Below, piece by piece: positions 1-8,658 of a stretch of DNA of 47,458 bases. The position numbers were made by a program, and so were the translations under genes. This stretch comes from Melioribacteraceae bacterium (GTDB lineage: Bacteria > Bacteroidota > Ignavibacteria > Ignavibacteriales > Melioribacteraceae), in contig JAIPBD010000029.1 of the NCBI GenBank assembly GCA_021739765.1, forward strand, positions 1 to 47,458, given 5' to 3'. Position 1 is the stretch's first letter, and each line of letters begins with the position of its first letter. Below the pieces are notes generated by a model. It was not told the origin of the DNA and did not search any database. It saw only the letters and a list, made by a program, of their open reading frames with translations.

Positions 1-115
1 GAGCCGCTGCGATTTTGATTTTGTCTGACAAACATATACAAAAATAACTTGCAGCACCCAAATTGCAAAATTTACACTACTTAACTCGTTCTAACTCAAC
101 AACTTAGCTTTTCTG
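1..115. other. Gene-free window edge
   Basis: No open frame of note or recognisable protein fragment is visible here on either strand. The only structure seen is a short inverted repeat, TTTGTC-T-GACAAA, at 20-32. It is too short to assign. Together with the GH27 fragment next to it, this makes up the 355-base stretch without an intact gene at the left edge of the window. Confidence 0.4.
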
Positions 116-352
116 CTAGCGGACCCCGCACAAGACAGGAGTATATTTTAATTTTCTTCTTTCGGAATTCGCCACTTCTGGACTTAAATACCTGGCGCCA
201 TCTTTATTGTCACTTGACCCACCAACAAATCCAGCTTGTTAGGAAATCCATTGTGTTGAATATATACCAAGCTTTAATCCTAAATTATACATATGATCTG
301 CAAGTTTGTGCAAACCAGGAATTTCTAGCAAAGGCTGAATTGCACTATCAAG
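116..352 (-). pseudogene. Remnant of a GH27-type alpha-galactosidase
   Basis: Read on the minus strand directly after the GH28 stop (TAG at 356-358) and in the same frame, this stretch gives 'PGLHKLADHMYNLGLKLGIYST'-like sequence at about 319-254, then a TAA at 239-241, then 'QAGFVGGSSDNKDG' at about 238-197, ending at TAG 116-118. The 'LAD...GLK.GIYS' block followed by W-I and 'GFVGGSSDN' is what I recognise from the first barrel strands of GH27 alpha-galactosidases of Bacteroidota, where the protein would continue unbroken for several hundred residues. Both the N-terminal start and the C-terminal catalytic half are missing, and a stop interrupts the piece, so it cannot be functional. I infer that a GH27 gene once followed the GH28 genes and was lost by deletion. 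The family call rests on my memory of the motif, without alignment. Confidence 0.55.
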
Positions 353-355
353 TTT

Positions 356-1858
356 CTACTCCCTCTCAGTTTGAATAATCAATTTTTCAGAATTATACGA
401 TTTGAACCCCGTAACCCCTTCCAAAAATATATCGAAGTCTAATCGTGCAGGACGATCCGCGTATACGTTATCGATTGTAAAATCAATTATATCGGAAGCA
501 TAGATTGCTGGTCGGGAATCCTCATTTTCGAATTCTAAATAAACATTTTTCATCGAAACATTTACTGCGTGTCTGAGATAAAACCCATATGCCGGTCGTC
601 TTTCCATACTCCTTGGAGTGTAACTTCTTAAAGGATCTTTTGGATTGATTTCCTCCCAATCACCGGCATCAATCCCTTTGTAAATTATATGAATATTTTC
701 CAAAGTCACATTATCCACGGGAAATTCTTTTATACCGCTTATCGTGGCAGTCCATGGACCTCTATGTTTTAAGTAGCCGTATACATCTTTTGCGGTAACA
801 TTCTTTATTACAATGTTTTTGAATTGACCCGGTGTGACTTTTTCCGGGGTTCTTAACCTTTGGGAGGTATGGATAAATAATGGAGTCGCAACTCTTCGCA
901 TAGTTATATTATTAATATAAATTCCATCCAAAACCGCCCCGTCGTTTGTAGTCATACCGATTCCGGCTTTTTCTGCACCAAGAATTATTATGTTTTCAAC
1001 GCGAATGTTTTTGAAATCCCCCGCAGTTTCAGAGCCGATTTGGAAAGCATTAGCGCCGCCGCTTCTTATTACACAATCCCTAATGGTGATGTTCTCGCTC
1101 AATCGTGCATAGCCGAGTGAGTAGTCACTTTTCAAGGCAATCGCGTCATCTCCTTCTTCAATGTGACTTTTTTCATCGTGCAGTACAGCTTCAACAAAAC
1201 AGTTTTCAACCAAAACTTCGGTTGATGCGATAATGTTCATACCATCACGAGGGGTATATATCTGGATATTTCTGATTGTTAAAGTATCGCAGCCGGTGGC
1301 AATAATCGCAAAGTGACCTCCTTGCTCAATTCTGACTCCGTCAATTAGAATATTTTTAGAATGTTTCAAAGAAATAGCTTTGTCTCCACCCCCATCGGGA
1401 ACAACATTTCGATCAGTAATTCCTCCACCATTGATAACGCCCTGTCCGATTATATTAACATTCTCAACTTCAATTCCGACAATTAATCCATTTTGAAAAT
1501 GACTGTGGCCAAAATCCTGGTACTCATCCCACGGATTTTCCTCAGCGGATTCATAAGCACCAATATTATTTTCAGCTCCGAGAATGATTGCCCCAAAATC
1601 TAATTGCAGAGTTACATTATTTTGAAGTCTTATTGTACCAGATAAATAAGTACCGTGTGGGAAACGAACTATCCCACCTCCATTATTACTACATTCTAAA
1701 ATCAGCTTGTTAATCGAGTCCGTCGTAAGAATTTTGCCATCATTTATTACCCCGTAATCCAACACATTATAAACTGTATTAGAATTTTGTGGCAATATTG
1801 CACTGTCACAGAATAGAACGAGGGTAATTGTTAAAAAGATTCTTGAAATTTTCATCAT
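356..1858 (-). CDS. Secreted GH28 family glycosidase (polygalacturonase-like), paralog A
   Basis: This 500-residue protein has an N-terminal signal sequence (about residues 1-22), then a right-handed parallel beta-helix typical of glycoside hydrolase family 28, which hydrolyses alpha-galacturonide links in pectin. 'YNVLDYGVINDG' near residue 30 is the usual pectate-lyase-superfamily entry. The carboxylates are present as 'RDG' (D205) and 'GDD' (D237, D238). The classical NTD, GHG and RIK motifs are altered to PRDGMN, ANAFQIGSE and GIGMTTNDG, so substrate preference may differ from endo-polygalacturonase. The start is ATG 1858 with AAAGGA seven bases upstream; a second ATG follows at 1855. It lies 27 bp after its paralog and is the last intact gene of the operon, with no T-rich hairpin after it. 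I am confident of the family and unsure of the exact substrate. Confidence 0.85.
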   Translation of the reverse strand: MMKISRIFLTITLVLFCDSAILPQNSNTVYNVLDYGVINDGKILTTDSINKLILECSNNGGGIVRFPHGTYLSGTIRLQNNVTLQLDFGAIILGAENNIGAYESAEENPWDEYQDFGHSHFQNGLIVGIEVENVNIIGQGVINGGGITDRNVVPDGGGDKAISLKHSKNILIDGVRIEQGGHFAIIATGCDTLTIRNIQIYTPRDGMNIIASTEVLVENCFVEAVLHDEKSHIEEGDDAIALKSDYSLGYARLSENITIRDCVIRSGGANAFQIGSETAGDFKNIRVENIIILGAEKAGIGMTTNDGAVLDGIYINNITMRRVATPLFIHTSQRLRTPEKVTPGQFKNIVIKNVTAKDVYGYLKHRGPWTATISGIKEFPVDNVTLENIHIIYKGIDAGDWEEINPKDPLRSYTPRSMERRPAYGFYLRHAVNVSMKNVYLEFENEDSRPAIYASDIIDFTIDNVYADRPARLDFDIFLEGVTGFKSYNSEKLIIQTERE

Positions 1859-1885
1859 ACTGCTATCCTTTCATGAATAAAATAT

Positions 1886-3394
1886 TTATTCAATATATTT
1901 TATTATTAAAGAGTCATTATTTGAATAAAAGTTACGGGTTTTGTTTAGAATAATATCCGGCGATTCCGGATTTGCTTTCAAAGCGAAGTAATTTTTAATT
2001 TTTAATTCATCTACATTCATGGCTAATAAAGATGGTCGAAAATCCTTCTGTTTATAGGTGAATACAACATTTTCCAGTTCTACATTCTCTGCATGACGAA
2101 TAAACAAACCGTAAGCAGGACGAATCCCCATAAATCGAGGTGGAAATCTTGCCGGTGGGTCAGGCGGTGTAATATTTGTCCATTGCGCCTCACCTCCACC
2201 TTCATATATAATATTGATATCCTTTAATTTTATATTTTCAATTCTTGAATCCCGCATACCATTTATTGAAGCTGTCCAAGGCCCACGGTTTGAGGTTGAA
2301 CCTTTTACATCCGCTGCGGTAAACTTTTCGATTAAGATGTTCCTAATGTTCCCTTTAACTGTTTTATCAGGTCTACGGAGTCGATCTGAAACGTTGATGT
2401 ACAATGGTGTTACAACTTTGCCCATTCTAATATCCCGAAGAGTTATCCCGTCAATAATCCCGCCGTCATTTGTGGTAATTCCAATACCGGCTTTTTCAGC
2501 TCGAAGAATTATAAGATCTTCGATCAAAATATTTTTGAAATCTCCAACGGTCTCTGACCCGATGTTAAACGCGTTTGCGCCACCACTTCCGATTTCACAT
2601 CTTCGGATTATAATGTTTTCGCTTGTTCTTGGATATCCGAGTGAATAATCACTTTTTAATGCCAGTGCGTCGTCCCCACCAACTAATTTTTCATTTTCGT
2701 AGTGATATGAAAGTATCTTGCAATCTTCCACTAATACGTTGCTGGAAGAGACAATGTTCACACCATCCCGTTGCGTGCTGATTGAAAGACTTTTTAGCAA
2801 AAGCGTGTCAATTCCGGTTGCAAGAACTGCAAAATGCCCGGCTTCTTTTATAATTAAATTCTCTATTCTAACGTTACTACATAATTTGAAGGATATAACC
2901 TTATCCCCATCACCATCGGGAACGTTGTTGCTTTTTGTAAGACCTCCGCCCTCAATAATTCCGGGCCCTATCACTCCTATTCTATTTTCATTTTCTGCCC
3001 AGATCAGAGCGGGACGAAAATATGAATGACCGACATCCTGATATCTATCCCAAATGTTTTCTTCTCTAGGATCATAAGCATGCACACCTGCCGGCGCCCC
3101 TATTAGTTTAGCATTTCTCTCGATTTTTAAAGTCACATTGCTTTTCAACCTGATCGAGCCGGATAAAAAATTGCCAGCCTTTAGAATTACAATTCCACCA
3201 CCTTGCAAATAAGCCGCTTCAATAGCGCGGTTAATTGCTTTGTGATCCATTGATTCACCATCGCCCACCGCTCCAAAATCTTTGACATCAAACTCCTTTT
3301 GAATCTTCGATAACAAATTAGCGTTCACAATTTGCGCGGTAAACAGTAACAGAAGGATCAAAAATTTTGTAATGATATTTTTTATCTTATTCAT
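1886..3394 (-). CDS. Secreted GH28 family glycosidase (polygalacturonase-like), paralog B
   Basis: This 502-residue protein is a close paralog of the next gene downstream. Both share blocks such as 'GGANAF.IGSET.GDFKNI' and 'RPAYG...RHA', so a tandem duplication is likely. It has a hydrophobic signal sequence (residues 1-25), then 'FDVKDFGAVGDGESMDHKAI', the beginning of the GH28 beta-helix. The conserved carboxylates are D210 (RDG) and D241-D242 (GGDDALALKSD). As in the paralog, the histidine of the GHG motif and the arginine-lysine pair are not in their usual form. The predicted role is exo-type removal of galacturonate or a related uronate outside the cytoplasm. Its ATG directly abuts the TAA of the GH2 gene (TAAATG), and an AAGGAAA lies within the end of that gene, so translation is probably coupled. 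Confidence 0.85.
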   Translation of the reverse strand: MNKIKNIITKFLILLLLFTAQIVNANLLSKIQKEFDVKDFGAVGDGESMDHKAINRAIEAAYLQGGGIVILKAGNFLSGSIRLKSNVTLKIERNAKLIGAPAGVHAYDPREENIWDRYQDVGHSYFRPALIWAENENRIGVIGPGIIEGGGLTKSNNVPDGDGDKVISFKLCSNVRIENLIIKEAGHFAVLATGIDTLLLKSLSISTQRDGVNIVSSSNVLVEDCKILSYHYENEKLVGGDDALALKSDYSLGYPRTSENIIIRRCEIGSGGANAFNIGSETVGDFKNILIEDLIILRAEKAGIGITTNDGGIIDGITLRDIRMGKVVTPLYINVSDRLRRPDKTVKGNIRNILIEKFTAADVKGSTSNRGPWTASINGMRDSRIENIKLKDINIIYEGGGEAQWTNITPPDPPARFPPRFMGIRPAYGLFIRHAENVELENVVFTYKQKDFRPSLLAMNVDELKIKNYFALKANPESPDIILNKTRNFYSNNDSLIIKYIE

Positions 3395-6154
3395 TTATAG
3401 AATTTTCCTTAGCAAAATTGCATTTAAAAAACCTGGTATTTTACCCGAATTCAGCTTTATGGTGATTCCCGAATCATTTTTTACCAATACTTCGGTCTTA
3501 TAAATTTCGGCTCTTTCTGCTCCAATATTTTTTGCCAAATTAATTCCGGGAAAAATCACTTTATCATTTATCAGTATATCAAATATCCTTTCTGCAGGAG
3601 AGGTTGAATCGAACTGATCATTCCCAAGATTATAAATGAGCTCTTTAGATTCACTATCAACCTCTAATTCAGCAAGGTAAAATTCAATTTCATATTTGCC
3701 GTCATTGACATCAAATCTGTAAGAATCGAATCCTTGACGCTGGGATTGAAATAGTGGATCGTTTTCTGTTCCGAGAATATTTTTTTCAGAACCGAACTTA
3801 ATTTTAAGATTTTTTGATATATCATTTTTCTGATTCGAATTCACATTTTTCTGTTTGAATGTTTGGCTTTGAAAAGTGGATTTTTTGTAATAAACCTCTC
3901 CACCCATAAAACCCCAATTCCCGCTCTCGTATTTTTTATCCGGAAGCCAATTAATTCGAGTGACGGGATCGTAAAAATTCCTGTGATCACCAAGATTAAC
4001 CGCGATTAAATTCCAATTTGAATATTCTTTCAGATTATATGGAATAATTTCAAATTCAATTGTCACCTGATCAATAATTTCTTCACCATCAGAGATTCCA
4101 ATTGCTCGGACAAAATTGGAACCGTTTTCGAATTTAATTTGAAAGTTTGCTACATTTTCAACTAATTCCTTCCACTCAGAACTATTACCATTGTGAATTA
4201 AATAAACAGAATCGAGATTGCTATAAACTTCGATCGTTTGATTAGTAATTTTTTCATCAATTAGTGAAACTCCGGTTCTTTTCGTCCAATTCTTTGAACC
4301 AATTTCAACAACCGGTTTTTCATTTAATATTGCTTTATACCAGTAATAAACATCTTTTGGAACACGATCAATTCCCACGAGTCCTTTATTATTAATATGC
4401 GGAACAGCATCAACTCGAAATTCCGATCCAAAATCCGCAAAATTCCAAACGAATCCACCGGAAACAAATGGTCTTTTATTCATCGCATCAACATAATATT
4501 TATGATATTTTACAGCCCAATCATGCGTAAAATCAAATCTTATCGGCTCTTCCGATCTCAGACGCGGATCAACACCGGCTCCGTATTCCCCAATTAACAA
4601 AGGTGTGTTCGGAAATTTTTTGTAGTGTTCATCAAGATGTTTGTCGAGATTTTCAAAATTTTCACTGTACCAGCCATGATAAAGATTCCAAGCATTTAAA
4701 TCGGCCACCTCCGAAAGTCCTGCCTTCGAATAAAGATCTAGTTCACCATGATTTACAATCATTGTATATCTCTCACTGTCCAAAGCCTTTGAAATGCTGT
4801 CCATTTCGGATGCTAATCGTTTTACTTCGCTAAAATAATTGGATGTGTATGCGTTCGGATCATTTTTTGTTTTTCGTTTATATCCCAACAAAATTTCATT
4901 CATGTAACACCAAGCAATAACGGAAGGATGATTATAATTTTGGAAGATCATCTCTTTCATCATGTTGTGAGAGTTTTCAAAAAACGAATCAGATAATGTG
5001 ATGTCATTTACAAGCGGAGTTTCAACAGAAGCCAAAATTCCAAGTCTGTCGCATGTTTCCAATATGGATGGATCTTGCGGATAATGCGCGATTCTTAAAA
5101 AGTTCGCGCCCATTTCTTTTATCAACTCAACATCTTTAACATGTAATTCATTACTCAATCCATTCCCAATATTTGCATAATCTTGATGACGTGATACACC
5201 GATTATTTTTAGCGGCTCCCCATTTAAGAAAAATCCCTCGTCCGGATCAAAATGGTAAAATCTAAATCCAAGCGGATTCTCAACCTCATCCAAAACTCTA
5301 TCGTTTTGTTTATCCTTTAGGATAACAGAAACTCGATAAAGATTAGGTGTTTTCAGAGACCAAAGTATTGGGGACGTTATTTTTAGATCGTTGATTGAGA
5401 ATTCTTTCTTGAATCCTGCCGGTAGCTCAATTTGGGAAATAGTTTCAAACACTGTCTTGTTGGAAGGGTCTTTTATTTTTATATCAATTTGCAACTCTGA
5501 ATATTCTGTCGATTTATTTGATAAAAGTCCTTTAATATTAACCAGTGCAAAGTCTTTGTTAACTTCAGGAGTTGAAATTAAAATTCCCGAATCAGCATAT
5601 TTTTCAAAATCAAAATGTATGGGTTCTTTTTCGATTATCCATACATCTCTGTAGATACCACCGTAGAAAGTAAAATCCCCACTAAGTGGAGGGATGTCAG
5701 CATCGACTTCATTGTTTACTTTTACCAGAATTTGATTCGTTTGACCGAACAATAACTGCTCGGTAATATCAAAAGTAAATGCTGTATAACCACCTTTGTG
5801 TTGACCGATAAAATTATTATTTATGTAAACACTTGTGACCTGGTTTGCTCCTTCAAATAAAACAAATATTCTTTTTTCTTCACCATAGGAAGGAACAAAA
5901 AAGTCCCTTTTATACCATCCGTTACCCTGATAGTAACCTGGTTCATCATCTAAAACATCATTATCATTCCAAGTATGAGGTAAATTTACATATTTCCAAT
6001 TCTCTGTGGGAAGCTCATCAATTTGATCTGTTTGGTTTTTAATGAATTTCCAATTGCTGTTAATACTCTTTTTTATGGAGATGCTTTGGGCATCGATAGT
6101 AACCGCTATCAAAAAGATTCCCAATAGTAATAAATAATTCTTAGCTCTAATCAA
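3395..6154 (-). CDS. Secreted GH2 glycosidase with C-terminal malectin-like domain
   Basis: This 919-residue family 2 glycosidase is probably a beta-galactosidase or beta-glucuronidase. In order I see a signal peptide (1-22), the GH2 sugar-binding domain (about 30-180, 'NLPHTWND', 'YQGNGWYKR'), an immunoglobulin-like domain, and the TIM barrel starting near 'FFLNGEPLKIIGVSRHQD' (308-325). The acid/base glutamate is E420 (NHPSVIAWCYMNE) and the nucleophile E523 (LLIGEYGAG). From about residue 740 to the end a malectin-like carbohydrate-binding domain is suggested by 'GSEKNILGTEND' and 'YEIEFYLAE.EVDS'. The start is TTG: no ATG fits, the signal peptide begins here, and AAAGGATAGGAA sits just before it. 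It opens the GH2-GH28-GH28 group after a 112-bp gap that contains a candidate operator. GH2 is certain, but its substrate is not readable from the sequence. Confidence 0.88.
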   Translation of the reverse strand: MIRAKNYLLLLGIFLIAVTIDAQSISIKKSINSNWKFIKNQTDQIDELPTENWKYVNLPHTWNDNDVLDDEPGYYQGNGWYKRDFFVPSYGEEKRIFVLFEGANQVTSVYINNNFIGQHKGGYTAFTFDITEQLLFGQTNQILVKVNNEVDADIPPLSGDFTFYGGIYRDVWIIEKEPIHFDFEKYADSGILISTPEVNKDFALVNIKGLLSNKSTEYSELQIDIKIKDPSNKTVFETISQIELPAGFKKEFSINDLKITSPILWSLKTPNLYRVSVILKDKQNDRVLDEVENPLGFRFYHFDPDEGFFLNGEPLKIIGVSRHQDYANIGNGLSNELHVKDVELIKEMGANFLRIAHYPQDPSILETCDRLGILASVETPLVNDITLSDSFFENSHNMMKEMIFQNYNHPSVIAWCYMNEILLGYKRKTKNDPNAYTSNYFSEVKRLASEMDSISKALDSERYTMIVNHGELDLYSKAGLSEVADLNAWNLYHGWYSENFENLDKHLDEHYKKFPNTPLLIGEYGAGVDPRLRSEEPIRFDFTHDWAVKYHKYYVDAMNKRPFVSGGFVWNFADFGSEFRVDAVPHINNKGLVGIDRVPKDVYYWYKAILNEKPVVEIGSKNWTKRTGVSLIDEKITNQTIEVYSNLDSVYLIHNGNSSEWKELVENVANFQIKFENGSNFVRAIGISDGEEIIDQVTIEFEIIPYNLKEYSNWNLIAVNLGDHRNFYDPVTRINWLPDKKYESGNWGFMGGEVYYKKSTFQSQTFKQKNVNSNQKNDISKNLKIKFGSEKNILGTENDPLFQSQRQGFDSYRFDVNDGKYEIEFYLAELEVDSESKELIYNLGNDQFDSTSPAERIFDILINDKVIFPGINLAKNIGAERAEIYKTEVLVKNDSGITIKLNSGKIPGFLNAILLRKIL

Positions 6155-6184
6155 TTCCTATCCTTTCCTAAAATCTTATTATTT

Positions 6185-6301
6185 TTATTCATTTGTCGCA
6201 TTGAATCGGTGATGGAGCGCTCCTTTGTTTAGAATCTCACGTTCAATATCACGCCCAATGATATTTCTAATTATTGGAAGACTTTGAAGGGGGTGCGGCA
6301 T
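6185..6301 (-). CDS. Possible 38-residue small protein or gene remnant
   Basis: An ATG at 6301, inside the 3' end of the GH92 gene in another frame, opens 38 codons ending in TAA at 6187-6185. GGGGAAG lies eight bases before the ATG. The frame fills most of the 112-bp gap and ends 30 bases before the GH2 start, which is operon-like spacing. The product starts MPHPLQSLPIIRN and ends HHRFNATNE. I recognise no family. It could be a real small protein, the C-terminal relic of a lost gene, or a chance open frame, since the part lying outside GH92 is only about 27 codons. It overlaps the GGAGCGCTCC palindrome listed separately, so the two interpretations compete. Confidence 0.22.
   Translation of the reverse strand: MPHPLQSLPIIRNIIGRDIEREILNKGALHHRFNATNE
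6214..6223. promoter_or_regulatory. Perfect GGAGCGCTCC palindrome, LacI-family-operator-like
   Basis: A perfect 10-bp palindrome with a central CG lies in the gap between GH92 and GH2, about 60 bases before the GH2 start. Its core is identical to the central ten bases of the TGGGAGCGCTCCCA box bound by CelR, a LacI/GalR-family regulator of cellulase genes in Thermobifida. The outer two bases on each side do not match. I infer a possible operator for GH2-GH28-GH28. It could instead be part of a small coding frame. Confidence 0.3.
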
Positions 6302-8651
6302 CACTAATACTTCCCCAATTTTTGTTTGGTTCGCTTCCCATCCGAATTTTTAATGTTCCACCATCAACTAAATCCGAATGAAAGAACCATGGTTTATTCA
6401 AATCTTCACCATCTAACTCAACTTTTTGGATATATCGGTTTTCTTTCGAATTGTTTTCAGTTTCAATAACGAAAAATTTGCCGGAATAAAAATCTTCATC
6501 AAGTGTAATTGTAATTTTATCAAAGACTGGACTACCGATTTCATAGAACGGTTTTGGGGAACAACCGCCGTTCATTTCAAATAATCCTATTCTCAATAAA
6601 ACGGCAAGCGAGCCCATTAAACCCTGATCCTCATCTCCGGAATAGCCTCCGTCAGGTAATGTTGAGCTGAATACCGTATTAACAATTTCTCTTGTCCAAT
6701 GCTGAGTCAGCCAAGGAGCACCGGAGTAGTTAAACAGATTTGCCATTTGAGTTGATGGTTGATTTCCATAATTTACATAAACTTCGCGGTGAGGTTTTTC
6801 ACCTATAAAACCATTCCCAATACTCATTTCGAAAGCTAAATTTAATCTATCAGTAAATTTTTCATTTCCTCCCAACAGATCAATCAAACCTTTTACATCA
6901 TGAGGAACAAAATATGTCGCTTGCGCCCCGTTTGATTCCACCCACCCTTCATCATAAGTCAAAGGATCATAATTCGGGCGAAATTGTCCATCAACATTTT
7001 TTGGCCGCATCCAACCAATGCCCGAATCGAAAATATTGGTATAGTTCTCGGATCGTTTCATAAACAGCTTATAGTCATCTTCCTTACCGAGTGAATTTGC
7101 CATCTGTGCAAGTGTCCAGTCTTGATAAGCATATTCAAGAGTTTGCCCCGCACCATCTTGATGTCCTGCTATTACTTTTTCAGGCAAAGGATAAGGCACA
7201 AAACCATTTTTTATATAATGTTCCAATCCCCCGCCAAGCCAGGTATTGTGCTCATATCCGGCCTTTGCCATAATTCCGCCGGGCAAATGATTTTTGCGTA
7301 AACCTTCATAAACTCTTTCTATATCAAAACCGCGAATTCCTTTCTGATAAGCACTAACTATAAATGGAGTTGAATGAGCACCAACCATCACATACGTATA
7401 ATTTCCACCGGATGGACCTCTTGGAATTAGTCCTCCATCTTCATACATAAGCATCATCGAATTTATAAATTCCTGAGAAACTTTTGGGTAAACGAGGTGC
7501 CACAGTGTATTTAAAGTCCACTGCGCCCCCCAATATGAATCAGAATTGTAGTGATTAAATAAAGGTTTGTTATTTTCATCCAGCGGAATTTGTTTTATTC
7601 TGCGTTCATCACCTGTGAAATCACTATACTTTCCATTCACATCACTAATTGTTCTTCTACCTTGTAAAGCATGCCATAAATCTGTATAAAATCTTTGTTG
7701 CTCATTTAGAGTTGCACCTTCAACATCAATTTTACCTAACCACTCATTCCATTCATCAAAAGATTCTTGAACAGTTTTGTCAAAATCCCAATGTGATAAT
7801 TCAGTTTCAAGATTTAACCTCGCCTGTTCAATGCTGACATAAGATATGCCGACTTTTATCAATAACTCTTGATTTTCCTCCGAATTAAATTGAAGAATAG
7901 CGCCAACATTTTCTCCAGAAATTTCATTTTCATCGTATAAGATTTCTGATCCTTTCCAAAAATCAAATTCTTTCATTGGAGAGTTCAATTGTGCAACAAA
8001 AAAGACCGGACAATGCTTTGGCCGTCTTCTGGTGGGTGCATTGACTGAAAATCCTTCGATCTCCGTGGCGGAAACCTTTTTCGCAAAACCATCTTCCATG
8101 TAAGAAGGACCCAATTGTCCACCTAGATTGAAAAAGACTTTCGCTTCAGATGATTTCGGGAAGGTATACCTGTGAAATCCTACCCGTTTTGTTGATGTAA
8201 CTTCAGCTTTAATATCGTAACGATCGAGTTCAACATAATGATAACCAGGTTTTACTTTTTCTTTTTCGTGACTGTATGGTGAGCCATAATCGTTTGCGCC
8301 TTTGGTCGGATCAACGTCCCCAACCACCGGCATGATCGATATTCCTGAAAGTTGCCAAGCGTGTATGTGACTAAAACCTCGAATAGAATCAACACTGTAA
8401 TCATATCCGGTCTTCCAAGTTTCAGAAACGAGATTATCCGGATTCAAGTTGACCATTCCGAATGGGCGTGATGCGGAAGAAAAATAGAACCATCTTGTTT
8501 CTATTGTCCCCATAAGTGGTTGAACTAAATCCACATAGCTTATTTCGGATTTTTGCATTTGCGTTTCGCAACCAGACAAACTTAAAGTATATACAAATGC
8601 TATCGCGAAAAGAATTATTCTCTTATTTATCAAATTTATTTTCCTTGTCAT
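6267..8651 (-). CDS. GH92 alpha-mannosidase, lipoprotein
   Basis: This 794-residue protein has a lipoprotein leader (LSLSGC near residue 27), so it should be anchored to a membrane facing the periplasm or outside. Family 92 enzymes are calcium-dependent exo-alpha-mannosidases, most often alpha-1,2. Family signatures run the whole length: 'ASRPFGMVNLNPD' and 'GFSHIHAWQLSG' in the N-terminal beta-sandwich, 'WGAQWTLNTLWHL', 'WVESNGAQATYFVPHDVKGLI', 'LFNYSGAPWLTQHWTREIV', and 'DGGYSGDEDQGLMG' in the alpha/alpha barrel. The last corresponds to the family's GNEDCGQMSAW segment, with Q in place of C-G and no tryptophan, a slight deviation. The typical C-terminal 'EPNKNWG' is present. It follows the GH115-like gene by 7 bp, in one operon. 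The family is firm; the linkage is not. Confidence 0.9.
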   Translation of the reverse strand: MTRKINLINKRIILFAIAFVYTLSLSGCETQMQKSEISYVDLVQPLMGTIETRWFYFSSASRPFGMVNLNPDNLVSETWKTGYDYSVDSIRGFSHIHAWQLSGISIMPVVGDVDPTKGANDYGSPYSHEKEKVKPGYHYVELDRYDIKAEVTSTKRVGFHRYTFPKSSEAKVFFNLGGQLGPSYMEDGFAKKVSATEIEGFSVNAPTRRRPKHCPVFFVAQLNSPMKEFDFWKGSEILYDENEISGENVGAILQFNSEENQELLIKVGISYVSIEQARLNLETELSHWDFDKTVQESFDEWNEWLGKIDVEGATLNEQQRFYTDLWHALQGRRTISDVNGKYSDFTGDERRIKQIPLDENNKPLFNHYNSDSYWGAQWTLNTLWHLVYPKVSQEFINSMMLMYEDGGLIPRGPSGGNYTYVMVGAHSTPFIVSAYQKGIRGFDIERVYEGLRKNHLPGGIMAKAGYEHNTWLGGGLEHYIKNGFVPYPLPEKVIAGHQDGAGQTLEYAYQDWTLAQMANSLGKEDDYKLFMKRSENYTNIFDSGIGWMRPKNVDGQFRPNYDPLTYDEGWVESNGAQATYFVPHDVKGLIDLLGGNEKFTDRLNLAFEMSIGNGFIGEKPHREVYVNYGNQPSTQMANLFNYSGAPWLTQHWTREIVNTVFSSTLPDGGYSGDEDQGLMGSLAVLLRIGLFEMNGGCSPKPFYEIGSPVFDKITITLDEDFYSGKFFVIETENNSKENRYIQKVELDGEDLNKPWFFHSDLVDGGTLKIRMGSEPNKNWGSISDAAPPSKSSNN

Positions 8652-8658
8652 TTTATAC

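Noticed and set aside
88-244. Integron attC-like half sites (TTCTAAC and GTTAGGA)
   Set aside because: Arms do not match each other fully, inner boxes are missing, and part of the stretch reads as a GH27 fragment.
2214-2648. 144-codon open frame on the plus strand
   Set aside because: It lies wholly inside the GH28 coding sequence, is antisense to well-conserved motifs and has no support of its own. Other plus-strand frames are shadows of the same kind.
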